64,000 bases of DNA from Deltaproteobacteria bacterium (lineage in GTDB: Bacteria; Myxococcota_A; UBA9160; UBA4427). The notes under the pieces were generated by a model, which was not told the origin of the DNA, ran no database searches, and saw nothing but the letters and a program-made list of their open reading frames with translations. The position numbers and the translations under genes are program-made. The stretch lies in assembly GCA_016713665.1 (NCBI GenBank), contig JADJOR010000001.1, forward strand, positions 372,001-436,000, given 5' to 3'. This document shows, piece after piece, positions 17,118 to 28,193 of this stretch (within the stretch, counting starts at the first letter, position 1; every line of letters starts with the position of its first letter).

Positions 17118-19195
17118 CCTTGGCTCCGAGGCGGGTCGACGGGGGGGGCCGTCTTCGCGGGCAGGACCCAGATCGGCGAGGTCAGGGCCCGCTCCTGGAT
17201 CGTGGGCGGCACTTCGCTCGGCGGCTTTCGCCCGAGCTTCTTCGCGTCGAAGCTGCTCCAGCGACACGTCGGCACCTGCAGCACCCGGACCAGGTAGAGC
17301 GCAGCCTGCTTCGGATCGAAGTCGGGATCGCGCCAGCGGGCGGTGAGCTCGCGCGCGCCCGCGGCAGGGTCGACGACGCAGCGCGCCGGATCGGGCGCCG
17401 GCGCGGCGCTCGCGCAGCGACGCGTCTTCGCGTCGGGGACGCCGCCGTCGCGACAGGCGACGTCGTCGACCCGCTCGTGGCTTTCGCCCGCGGCAGTCCG
17501 CCAGAGCTTGATGATCTGGATGCGCTCGAGCGGGGCCTCGAGGGGGTCCTGCTGGGCGAGGACGACGAAGTGCGGACTCCCGGCGCCGCGCGCCGCTCGC
17601 AGCTCGCCCCCCATCGGGACCGACCGGGCGTCGGTCGCGAGCGCGTCGCCGGACGCGTCCGCCGCAGGGGGCGCGAAGCCCGCCCGGACCCGGACACGGA
17701 TGCGCGGGCCCGAGGTCGCGAAGGTCTCGCGCCGGCGCATCGCGTCGAAGAGGGCGGCGCGGGTATTCTCGGTCGCCCAGATGCCCGCGAGCCCGGCGGC
17801 GCTCCAGTAGGCCGAGACGTTGAGGGCCGTCGCGCCGTCCGAGCCGCCGGTCGGCATGCGCTCGAGGCGGGTCTCCGGCGTGCCGTCGGCGAAGCCGATC
17901 TTCCCGAAATAGCGCGACTCGTCGACCGGGCTCGCGGCGTTATGCGTATCGGTCGAGCCGACGAGGCCGAGGGCGAAGGGGTCGACACCGAGCTGCTCGC
18001 GCAGTCCGAGACCGCGGCCGAGGGCCTCGCGCACGTAGCTGCCCGACTCGCGACTGGGCCGGCTCGGGGCGATCGTCTGCCAGGGGACGACCTCGAAGTC
18101 CGCCCAGGCGTCGTCGGGGGAGAGGCGAGGCGTCGTATCCGACTGGCCCTTGATCTGCATCACCTCGGCCAGCGGCTCGTTGCGGATGCGCTGCTCGGCC
18201 CAGGCCGCGTCGATCGCGCTCCCGTCGAAGCGGACCGGGTCGAACATGAGACCGTTGCTGCCGTTCGAGTTGTGCGGGATCGCGAGCAGGTCGTCGCCCT
18301 GCGCGCGTGCGGCGTCCATCCAGTCCCAGAGATCCTCGGGATTTTCGGAGTCGAAGGCCGTGAAGGGGCGCTCGGGGACGGCGGCGCCGCGGAAGATCAC
18401 GTTGCGATGGAGGTTCTGACGCTCGGGATTCGAGGTGTACTCGAAGCCGATGAAGGCGGTGAAGACGCCGGGGCGATCGTGGGCCTGCGCGCTCGCGATG
18501 AGCTCCTGCCAGGCGGGGAGCAGAACCGCGTCGGCGACGAGCGCCGGAAGTGGCTCGCGCCCCTGGAGCGTCTGGCGGATGCGCCGCGTCGCGAGCTCGA
18601 CCCGCGTCGGGTCGTCGGCGAGCCAGCTCTGGATGAGCGGCTGGCGGTGGAGGGGATGGGAGGGGCGCAGCGCGGCGGTGGTCACGCCGAGGTACTCGGC
18701 GTGGTCCGTGATCGCGAGGAAATCGAGCGGCGGACCCGCGAGCGCGATCCGGCCGCCGGCGGCATGGGGGATCTTCTCGCCCCGGGCGAAGCGATAGGCG
18801 GCGTCGGGCTCGGCGCGCACGCCCCGGTCGAAGGCGTCGAAGGACCAGGCCGTATGGACGTGGAGGTCGCCGAAATAGAGCGCCGGCTCCCCGGGCTTGG
18901 CGGCAGGCCCGTCGGCCGGGTTCCGCTCCGTCGGCGCTTTCGCGGCGTCTCCCGCCGCATCGTTCGGCGCGGCGGCGGCGTCGGACGTCGTTGCCGGACT
19001 CGGCGCCGCACTCGACGGGCCGCTCGGCGTCGCGCTCGGGTCGACGGGCTCGGCGGCGTCCCGACAGCCTGCGGCGACGAGGAGCAGCAGGGCGACGAGG
19101 AGCCGCGAGACGTTGGGCGGGGGGACACGCGGGCCCGTGCGGCGCGCGACGAGCGCCGGGCCGTCGACGGAGTGGGATGCGCGAGCCCTCGTCAT
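17114..19195 (-). CDS. DUF3604 lipoprotein, PHP-like metal hydrolase
   Basis: A 693-residue protein with a lipoprotein signal (VSRLLVALLLLVAAGC, Cys near residue 45) followed by a ~50-residue Ala/Pro/Ser/Thr linker. The DUF3604 domain starts at GEPALYFGDLHVHTAWSFDAF and shows further metal-ligand-like motifs LAITDHAEYLG, IPHNSN and STDTHNA, resembling PHP-type phosphoesterases. It is probably anchored in the periplasm. The natural substrate of DUF3604 proteins is not known to me. It sits between the acyl-CoA ligase and the PQQ dehydrogenase with ATGA overlaps on both sides, implying translational coupling and a shared pathway. C-terminal Cys-containing segments may form disulfides. Confidence 0.87.
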   Translation of the reverse strand: MTRARASHSVDGPALVARRTGPRVPPPNVSRLLVALLLLVAAGCRDAAEPVDPSATPSGPSSAAPSPATTSDAAAAPNDAAGDAAKAPTERNPADGPAAKPGEPALYFGDLHVHTAWSFDAFDRGVRAEPDAAYRFARGEKIPHAAGGRIALAGPPLDFLAITDHAEYLGVTTAALRPSHPLHRQPLIQSWLADDPTRVELATRRIRQTLQGREPLPALVADAVLLPAWQELIASAQAHDRPGVFTAFIGFEYTSNPERQNLHRNVIFRGAAVPERPFTAFDSENPEDLWDWMDAARAQGDDLLAIPHNSNGSNGLMFDPVRFDGSAIDAAWAEQRIRNEPLAEVMQIKGQSDTTPRLSPDDAWADFEVVPWQTIAPSRPSRESGSYVREALGRGLGLREQLGVDPFALGLVGSTDTHNAASPVDESRYFGKIGFADGTPETRLERMPTGGSDGATALNVSAYWSAAGLAGIWATENTRAALFDAMRRRETFATSGPRIRVRVRAGFAPPAADASGDALATDARSVPMGGELRAARGAGSPHFVVLAQQDPLEAPLERIQIIKLWRTAAGESHERVDDVACRDGGVPDAKTRRCASAAPAPDPARCVVDPAAGARELTARWRDPDFDPKQAALYLVRVLQVPTCRWSSFDAKKLGRKPPSEVPPTIQERALTSPIWVLPAKTAPPVDPPRSQG

Positions 19196-20814
19196 CGCGG
19201 CGCGATCGGCGCCGGGTCGGCGAGGCGATGCTTCTGGACCTTGCCGCTCGCGGTGCGCGGGAGCGACGCCTCGACGACGTAGCTTCGCGGCTGCTTGAAG
19301 CGTGCGAGCCGGGGGGCGAGCCATTCGGGGAGCGCATCGAGATCGAGGGCGAAGCCGGCGCGCGGGACGAGATGGGCGCGGCCGATCTCGCCCCAGGTCG
19401 CGTCGGCGACGGCGACGACGGCGGCTTCGGCGATCGCAGGATGGGACTCGAGCACGGCTTCGACCTCGGCGGGGTACACGTTTTCGCCGCCCGAGATATA
19501 CATCTCCCGCGCGCGGCCCACGAGCGTCACGTCGAAGTCGCCGTCCCGGGTCGCGAGGTCGCCGGTGCGGACCCATTCGCCGCGCAGCGTCTCCCGTGTC
19601 GCCTCCGGACGCTTCCAATAGCCGAGCATCGTGATCGGTCCGCGTACGACGATCTCGCCGACTGCGCCCGCCTCGACGTCGCGCCAGCCTGCGACGGGGC
19701 CGTCGAGGGTCGCGGGCGCGACGAGCCGGAGCTCGGCGAAGGGGAGGGGACGACCGACGCTCCCCGCCTTCGCGAGGGCCTCCTCGGGGCGCTGGCAGGT
19801 CAGCATCGAGGTCTCGGTCTGGCCGTAGCCCTGGAGCATGACGACGCCGCGGCGATGATAGGCGTGGAGCAGGGCGGCGGGGGCGGCAGCGCCGGCGGTG
19901 AAGACGAAGCGCAGGCTCGCCGGCGCCTCGGGACCGAGGGCATCGAGCAGGCGTTGGTGGGCGGTGGGCACGGCGCCGAGATAGGTGATGCCCTCCTGGT
20001 CGACCGCGCGCCAGGCGCGTACGGGATCGAAGCCCTCCTGGATCACGACCGCCGCGCCGCAGAAGAGCGCCGGCAGCGCCAGGATCTGCAGCCCGAGCGA
20101 ATGGAAGAGCGGCGTCACGACGAGGACGCGGTCGCGGGCCGTGGTGCCGAAGCCGGCGCGGGCATTGCGGCAGTTGGCGAGGGTCTTGCGATGGGGCAGC
20201 AGGGCGCCCTTCGGCTGGCCGGTGGTGCCCGAGGTGTACATCAGGATCATCGGCGAATCGGGGTCGCGGGGATCTGCGTTCGCCGGACCCGCCGCGGGAT
20301 CCGACGCCGCGAGGGCGAGTTCGTAGGCGCACGCATCGACGCGCCCGTCGGCGCGCGCTGCGCCGCGGCCGACCTCGAGGCGGCTCGGCGGCGGGACGGT
20401 GGTGACCGCGGCGAGGGCCTGGTCGGCGCGCTCACGGAACGCCCGCTCGACGAGCAGGACGCGGGGCGCCGCGTCGGCGAGCTGGAAGGCGACCTCGAGG
20501 GGTGTCAGGCGCGCGTTGATCGGCAACGCGATCGCGCCGATCCGTGCGGCCGCGAAGATCGCCTCGAGGACCGCCGTCCGATTCGCGAGCCAGAGGGCGA
20601 CCCGCTCGCCGGGCCCGACCCCCGCGCGCTGGAGCCAGTCGGCGAGGCGGGCGACCCGGTCCGCGGCCTCGCGCCAGCTGCAGCGGCGCTCGTCGTCGAC
20701 CCACGCGAGCGCGTCGGGCTGCCGCGCGGCCCAGAATTCGATCCAGCGCCCGACGTCGCCGGGCATTTCGAGAACGGGGTCCACCGCAGGCGCAGCGTCG
20801 GGCATCCGGGACAT
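19192..20814 (-). CDS. AMP-forming acyl-CoA synthetase/ligase
   Basis: A 540-residue adenylate-forming enzyme. The P-loop-like motif is MYTSGTTGQPKGALL, followed by the A5 motif GYGQTE, the WVRTGDLATRDGDF A7 segment and the C-terminal PRTASGKVQK with the adenylation lysine. It activates a carboxylic acid to acyl-AMP and then acyl-CoA; length and motifs fit fatty or aromatic acyl-CoA ligases, but chain specificity is not visible. First gene of a three-gene minus-strand operon (ligase, DUF3604, PQQ dehydrogenase) with ATGA overlaps. The ATG at 20814 has no clear ribosome-binding site; the next ATG at 20805 is equally possible. Confidence 0.9.
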   Translation of the reverse strand: MSRMPDAAPAVDPVLEMPGDVGRWIEFWAARQPDALAWVDDERRCSWREAADRVARLADWLQRAGVGPGERVALWLANRTAVLEAIFAAARIGAIALPINARLTPLEVAFQLADAAPRVLLVERAFRERADQALAAVTTVPPPSRLEVGRGAARADGRVDACAYELALAASDPAAGPANADPRDPDSPMILMYTSGTTGQPKGALLPHRKTLANCRNARAGFGTTARDRVLVVTPLFHSLGLQILALPALFCGAAVVIQEGFDPVRAWRAVDQEGITYLGAVPTAHQRLLDALGPEAPASLRFVFTAGAAAPAALLHAYHRRGVVMLQGYGQTETSMLTCQRPEEALAKAGSVGRPLPFAELRLVAPATLDGPVAGWRDVEAGAVGEIVVRGPITMLGYWKRPEATRETLRGEWVRTGDLATRDGDFDVTLVGRAREMYISGGENVYPAEVEAVLESHPAIAEAAVVAVADATWGEIGRAHLVPRAGFALDLDALPEWLAPRLARFKQPRSYVVEASLPRTASGKVQKHRLADPAPIAPR

Positions 20815-20898
20815 GGCGCGCCGACTGTACCGGATGGAGGGGTCGATCGAGCGTGCGACCCGGCGCCCTCGAGCGAAGCGCGCCGCGGTGCGGCGACT

Positions 20899-21969
20899 AT
20901 GCTGATGGCGATGGGAAGCACAGGACACGACTCCGCCCGCGCCGATGGAGCGGGAGCGTCTCTCGAGCGCACGTTCGTGCGGTCGCTCGATGGGCTCGGC
21001 CTCGCGCGGTGCCGGGTGCTCGTCGCCGTCTCGGGCGGGCGGGACTCGTGCGTCCTGCTCGAGCTCCTGCGCCGGTCGGCGCAGGCGCGCGGTCTCGAGC
21101 TCGTCGTCGCCCATGTCCACCACGGCTTGCGCGGTGAAGAAGCCGATCGCGATGCAGTCCTCGTCGAGGACCTCGCACGCGCAGCCGGTCTGCCCTTCCA
21201 TCTCCTGCGCGTCGATCCCGAAGCGACCCGTCGCACAGGTCCGAGCCGAACCCGCCCGAGCCTGGAGGAGTCCGCCCGCGATCTGCGACGTGCGGCGCTC
21301 CGGCGCCTGGCCGACGAGACGGGCTCTTCCGTCGTCGCGACGGCCCACCACGCCGGCGATCAGGCGGAGACCGTCCTGCTCCGGATCCTGCGCGGCACCG
21401 GCCCCGACGGCCTCGCGGGCATCACGCCCCGCAGCGAAGACGGCCGCTTCGTGCGGCCGCTCCTCACGGTTTCGCCCGAGCGGGTCGAGGCCTTCGCGAG
21501 CGCGAATCGGCTCGTCTGGCGCGAGGATGCCTCGAACGACGATCCGCGCTTCCGCCGCAATCGCGTCCGCCACGTGCTGCTGCCCGGCCTTGCGACGCAA
21601 TTCAATCCCCGGATCCTCAGGGCCCTCGTCGATCTGGCCGAAGCGGCGAGGGGGGATCGGTGCTGGATCGACGGGCTCGTTGCGGCGGAGGCGGGTCGAC
21701 GCCTGCGCGTACGGGACGGCGTCGTTGAGCTCGAGCTCGATGGCTGGGCCGAGCTGGCCGAGCCGCTGGCGCGGCGGGTGGTCCGGCGTGCGCTCGTGGA
21801 GGCGGGACTCGGTCGCGACGTGTCGAGAGGCGCGATCCTGCGCGTGCTCGCGGTGCTGCGGCGCGGTCGGGTGGTCGGACGGGATAAGAAGTGGGAGCTA
21901 CCCGGGGGGTTCCTGCTCCGCCGCGTCGGAGATCACTTCGAGTTGGCGGCGTCGCGACCGACGAGTTGA
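20899..21969 (+). CDS. tilS: tRNA(Ile)-lysidine synthase
   Basis: A 356-residue N-type ATP pyrophosphatase. The PP-loop VAVSGGRDSCVLLELL is at residues ~42-57, followed by VAHVHHGLRGEEADRD, ATAHHAGDQAETVLLRILRGTG and REDASNDDPRFRRNRVRH, all standard TilS segments. The enzyme converts C34 to lysidine in tRNA-Ile(CAU) so that it reads AUA. The C-terminal half is short compared with the ~430-residue enterobacterial enzyme. It is divergent from the ligase operon across 84 bases. Three in-frame ATGs (20899, 20905, 20911) could start it and no strong ribosome-binding site decides between them. Confidence 0.9.
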   Translation: MLMAMGSTGHDSARADGAGASLERTFVRSLDGLGLARCRVLVAVSGGRDSCVLLELLRRSAQARGLELVVAHVHHGLRGEEADRDAVLVEDLARAAGLPFHLLRVDPEATRRTGPSRTRPSLEESARDLRRAALRRLADETGSSVVATAHHAGDQAETVLLRILRGTGPDGLAGITPRSEDGRFVRPLLTVSPERVEAFASANRLVWREDASNDDPRFRRNRVRHVLLPGLATQFNPRILRALVDLAEAARGDRCWIDGLVAAEAGRRLRVRDGVVELELDGWAELAEPLARRVVRRALVEAGLGRDVSRGAILRVLAVLRRGRVVGRDKKWELPGGFLLRRVGDHFELAASRPTS

Positions 21970-22348
21970 GCGGGGGCGCGGACCGAGCGCGCGGAGCGGA
22001 CGAAGCGGACGAAGCGGATGGAACGGGCGAGGCCGATGGAGCAGCCGATGAAGAAGGTCGGAGGTGGGCGACGGTGCTAGGGTTGCTCGAGACAGGGAAA
22101 GTCGGCTCGAATGCGCGGCGCCGTCGGTCGGGGGGACCGGATCGGCGCGCGGGACGATCGACCGCGGCGGGGATCCGAACCGGGTCGGAGCGCCGAGAGT
22201 CCAAGATCGGGCATGGCTTGCAGCCGGGGCGCGGATCGCAGGGCCCCGCCTGGCTTTTTCATGCGTCCAAGAGCCGCTCGCAAGCGGGCGGCAACGGCTC
22301 CGGGAGGTCCTTCGCGACCGCCTCCGGCGCAGTCGATCGGAGCAGGGA
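21970..22348 (+). promoter_or_regulatory. 379-base region upstream of ftsH, no gene recognised
   Basis: Open frames cross this stretch but none has family-like content or a ribosome-binding site. It contains a short tandem (GCGGACGAA twice) near 22000-22016 and a T5 run at about 22255. It is the probable promoter and leader of the ftsH run; I cannot place -10/-35 boxes with confidence. Confidence 0.35.
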
Positions 22349-24295
<1,947 letters not shown>

Positions 24296-24313
24296 GCAGG
24301 CCGGGAGAGGACC

Positions 24314-25189
24314 GTGATCGAGGTCTTGTGGAATCTCGGGAGCGATCTCGCGGAGTTCTTCCGAGCTCGCTTCGATCCCCTGCGCGACACCGTCGACATC
24401 CTGCTCGTGACCGCCGGGATCTACTGGCTCCTGCTCCTGATCCGGGGCACGCGCGCCGTCCAGATCCTGGTCGGGCTGATCGTGCTGATCGCCCTGTCGC
24501 TGGCCTCGGAGCTCTTCCAGCTCGCGGCCCTCGGCATGATCCTCGAGCGCTTCCTCGACTTCGCGGTGCTCATCATCGTGATCCTGTTCCAGAACGACAT
24601 CCGGCGGGCGCTGGCGCGGGTGGGGCGCGGGTTCTTCCCGTCCTTCGCCGAGAGCCGCGACATCCAGATCGTCGAGGAGATCGTGCGGGCGGCCGGCAGC
24701 CTCTCGCAGCGACGTCAGGGGGCGCTGATCGTGCTCGAGCGGGAGACGAATCTCGCGGACATGATCGAGGCGGGCGTGAGCGTCGACGCGGCGCTCACGA
24801 AGGAGCTGCTCCTCAGCATCTTCCATCCGACCTCGCCGATGCACGACGGGGCCGTGATCATCCAGGAGGGGCGCGTCGCGTCGGCGGGCTGCATCCTGCC
24901 GCTGACGGTGCGCACCGACCTGCCGGAAGGGCTCGGCACCCGCCACCGCGCCGCCGTCGGCATCACGGAAGAGACCGACGCGCTGGTCGTCGTCGTGTCC
25001 GAGGAGACCTCGAGCATTTCCGTCGTGCTCGGCGGCGAGATGGTCCGAGGGCTCGACGCGCCGCGGCTGAGGGTCGTGCTGCGCGAGATCCTGGGCGGCG
25101 AGCGCAAGGAGCTGCCCGAGGCATCGGATGCCGCGGGTCGCTTGGATCTGGTCGAGGGCCGGGAGCCGGGTCAGGCCCGCGCCCGCTAG
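24314..25189 (+). CDS. cdaA: diadenylate cyclase CdaA
   Basis: A 291-residue membrane-bound c-di-AMP synthase. Three hydrophobic helices occupy residues ~22-95 (ILLVTAGIYWLLLLI and following), then the DisA_N catalytic domain with MHDGAVII (DGA motif, ~residue 177) and GTRHRAAVGI (RHR motif, ~210), both intact. It condenses two ATP into c-di-AMP, a messenger controlling osmolyte transport and envelope homeostasis. The GTG start follows GGGAGAGG by three bases. The next genes, cdaR and glmM, are its classic regulators and neighbours. Confidence 0.95.
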   Translation: MIEVLWNLGSDLAEFFRARFDPLRDTVDILLVTAGIYWLLLLIRGTRAVQILVGLIVLIALSLASELFQLAALGMILERFLDFAVLIIVILFQNDIRRALARVGRGFFPSFAESRDIQIVEEIVRAAGSLSQRRQGALIVLERETNLADMIEAGVSVDAALTKELLLSIFHPTSPMHDGAVIIQEGRVASAGCILPLTVRTDLPEGLGTRHRAAVGITEETDALVVVVSEETSSISVVLGGEMVRGLDAPRLRVVLREILGGERKELPEASDAAGRLDLVEGREPGQARAR

Positions 25190-25222
25190 AGCGAGACGAG
25201 AGCGACGGGAGACGGGCATCCG

Positions 25223-25924
25223 ATGGCCTCGCGATTCCAGAATCTTCGGCCGGGCGTGCTGGTGCTGGCCCTCGCGATCAGCGTCTTCATCTGGGCGGTC
25301 GCCCAGGGCACCTCGAGCATCCAGCAATCCTTCGACGTGGAGGTCGAGCTGGTCGGGGTCGAGGAAGACCTCGTCGTCACCGACCAGAGCTCCGACACGA
25401 TCAACGTCCGGCTCCGGGGCAGTCGCGCCGCCCTGCGCAACCTCGCGGTCGACCAGCTCAAATACCGGGTCGACGCCCGGGGTGGAAAGCCCGGGGTCGC
25501 GATCTACGAGGTCGACGTCGAATCGATTCCCCACCCTACCGGAACCAGCTTCGTCGGGTACTCACCGTCGCGGTTGCAGGTCCGATTCGAGAAACGGGGA
25601 CGCAAGAACGTCGCCGTGCGAGCCGAAACGGAGGGCAGCCCGGCGCCGGGGTATCACCTGGTCGGTGTCGTGGTCGAGCCGGAAAAGGTCTGGCTCGAAG
25701 GGGCGCGCAGCCAGGTCCTGCGCATGAAGGAAGTCGCGACCGAGAAGATCGACGTCACGGGGCTCACGGCGGACGCCCGCAAGGAGGCGCGCCTGGTGCT
25801 CGGCGGCGGATCGGTCTGGGCCGAAGACGAATCGCCCATCCGGATCCTGATCCGGATCGAGCCGGACCCCGGCGTCGAAGCCGCGGCGACCTCCGCCGAC
25901 CGCGGTGCTCTCGGGGGACGTTGA
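25223..25924 (+). CDS. cdaR: CdaA regulatory protein CdaR (YbbR domains)
   Basis: A 233-residue protein with one N-terminal membrane helix (LVLALAISVFIWAVAQG, residues ~13-29) and extracytoplasmic YbbR-like repeats, recognisable by VEVELVGVEEDLVVTDQSSDTINVRLRG and the VVEPEKVWLEGARSQVLRM segment. Shorter than Firmicutes CdaR, which carries four YbbR repeats; here about two are visible. It is expected to bind CdaA in the membrane and tune c-di-AMP production. Placed 33 bases after cdaA and 60 bases before the chosen start of glmM. Confidence 0.88.
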   Translation: MASRFQNLRPGVLVLALAISVFIWAVAQGTSSIQQSFDVEVELVGVEEDLVVTDQSSDTINVRLRGSRAALRNLAVDQLKYRVDARGGKPGVAIYEVDVESIPHPTGTSFVGYSPSRLQVRFEKRGRKNVAVRAETEGSPAPGYHLVGVVVEPEKVWLEGARSQVLRMKEVATEKIDVTGLTADARKEARLVLGGGSVWAEDESPIRILIRIEPDPGVEAAATSADRGALGGR

Positions 25925-25984
25925 GCCGTGGGGCGTCGGGCTTCGACTCGCGCATCGGGTGGGACGAAGGGAAGGATCGAACCG

Positions 25985-27358
<1,374 letters not shown>

Positions 27359-27375
27359 GGAAGGAGAGACCGAGC

Positions 27376-28083
27376 ATGAAGATCGTCGTCTCCCTCGACA
27401 GCTGGCCCGCGCTGCGCGAGCTCGCCGGCGACGACCGGTCCGATCTCGGCCTGGCGGCGAGCGTCGCCGAGCTGGCGGGCGTCGATGCGGTTCGCCTCGG
27501 GATCCAGGAAGAGCTCTCGCCCGTCCGCGAGTCGGACGTCGTCGCCCTGCGCGCGGCGGCCCGGTCCTTCGAGCTGCGCATGCCGGTCTCTCCGACGCTC
27601 GCGAAGCTCGCGCTCGCGGCGCGGCCGGATCGGGTCGTGCTCGTCGGCGACCGCCATGCCGGCGCCGGCCCGATGCCGCCCGTCGATCCGCGGGTCGCCG
27701 GCCCGTCGCTGACGGCGATCCTGCGAACCCTCGCGGAGGCCCGCATCCGCACGACCGTTCGCGTCGCCCCGGAGCTCGACGCCGTCCGTGCGGCCCACGC
27801 CCAGGGTGTCGCCGACCTCGAGCTCTTCACCGGCTGGCTCGTCGATCTGCCCGACGCCGAAAAGCGCACCGCCCTGGTCGGCCTCGGCGATGCGGCGCGC
27901 CTCGCGAGCAAGCTCCGCATGGGGATCGCGCTGGCTGGCGGCCTCGACGACCGCAACCTGCGCGAGGTGATCGACGCGGCGCCCTCGGCCGAGCGCATCG
28001 TGCTCGGTCGCGCGCTCGCGCGGCGCGCGCTGCTGGTCGGCCTCGATCGCGCCGTGCGGGACCACCGCGACCGGATGCGCTGA
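27376..28083 (+). CDS. degenerate PdxJ-like TIM-barrel protein
   Basis: A 235-residue protein whose length, order of segments and position match pyridoxine 5'-phosphate synthase: KIVVSLDSWPALREL, VAELAGVDAVRLGIQEEL, ADLELFTGWLVDLPDAE, LRMGIALAGGLDDRN, IVLGRALARRALLVGLDRAV. The residues that do chemistry in PdxJ are changed: the N-terminal NIDH-like motif is SLDS, the HLREDRRH phosphate/His segment is absent (GIQEELSP), the Glu of NLEMA is Arg (FELRM), and the AGHGL His is Gly (LAGGL). The Glu of ELYTG is kept (ELFTG). It is therefore probably not a working PdxJ. AAGGAGAG precedes the ATG. No acpS gene follows, although acpS often does in this gene neighbourhood. Confidence 0.72.
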   Translation: MKIVVSLDSWPALRELAGDDRSDLGLAASVAELAGVDAVRLGIQEELSPVRESDVVALRAAARSFELRMPVSPTLAKLALAARPDRVVLVGDRHAGAGPMPPVDPRVAGPSLTAILRTLAEARIRTTVRVAPELDAVRAAHAQGVADLELFTGWLVDLPDAEKRTALVGLGDAARLASKLRMGIALAGGLDDRNLREVIDAAPSAERIVLGRALARRALLVGLDRAVRDHRDRMR

Positions 28084-28193
28084 CGCGCGTTCACGGCGAG
28101 CGGCCCCGCTCGACCTTCGGCATGCTCGCCGGCGTCCGATTCGCGGACTTCCGCCTCGCCGGCCCGCCGGCCGATTCGGGGAGGGCCTGAAGC

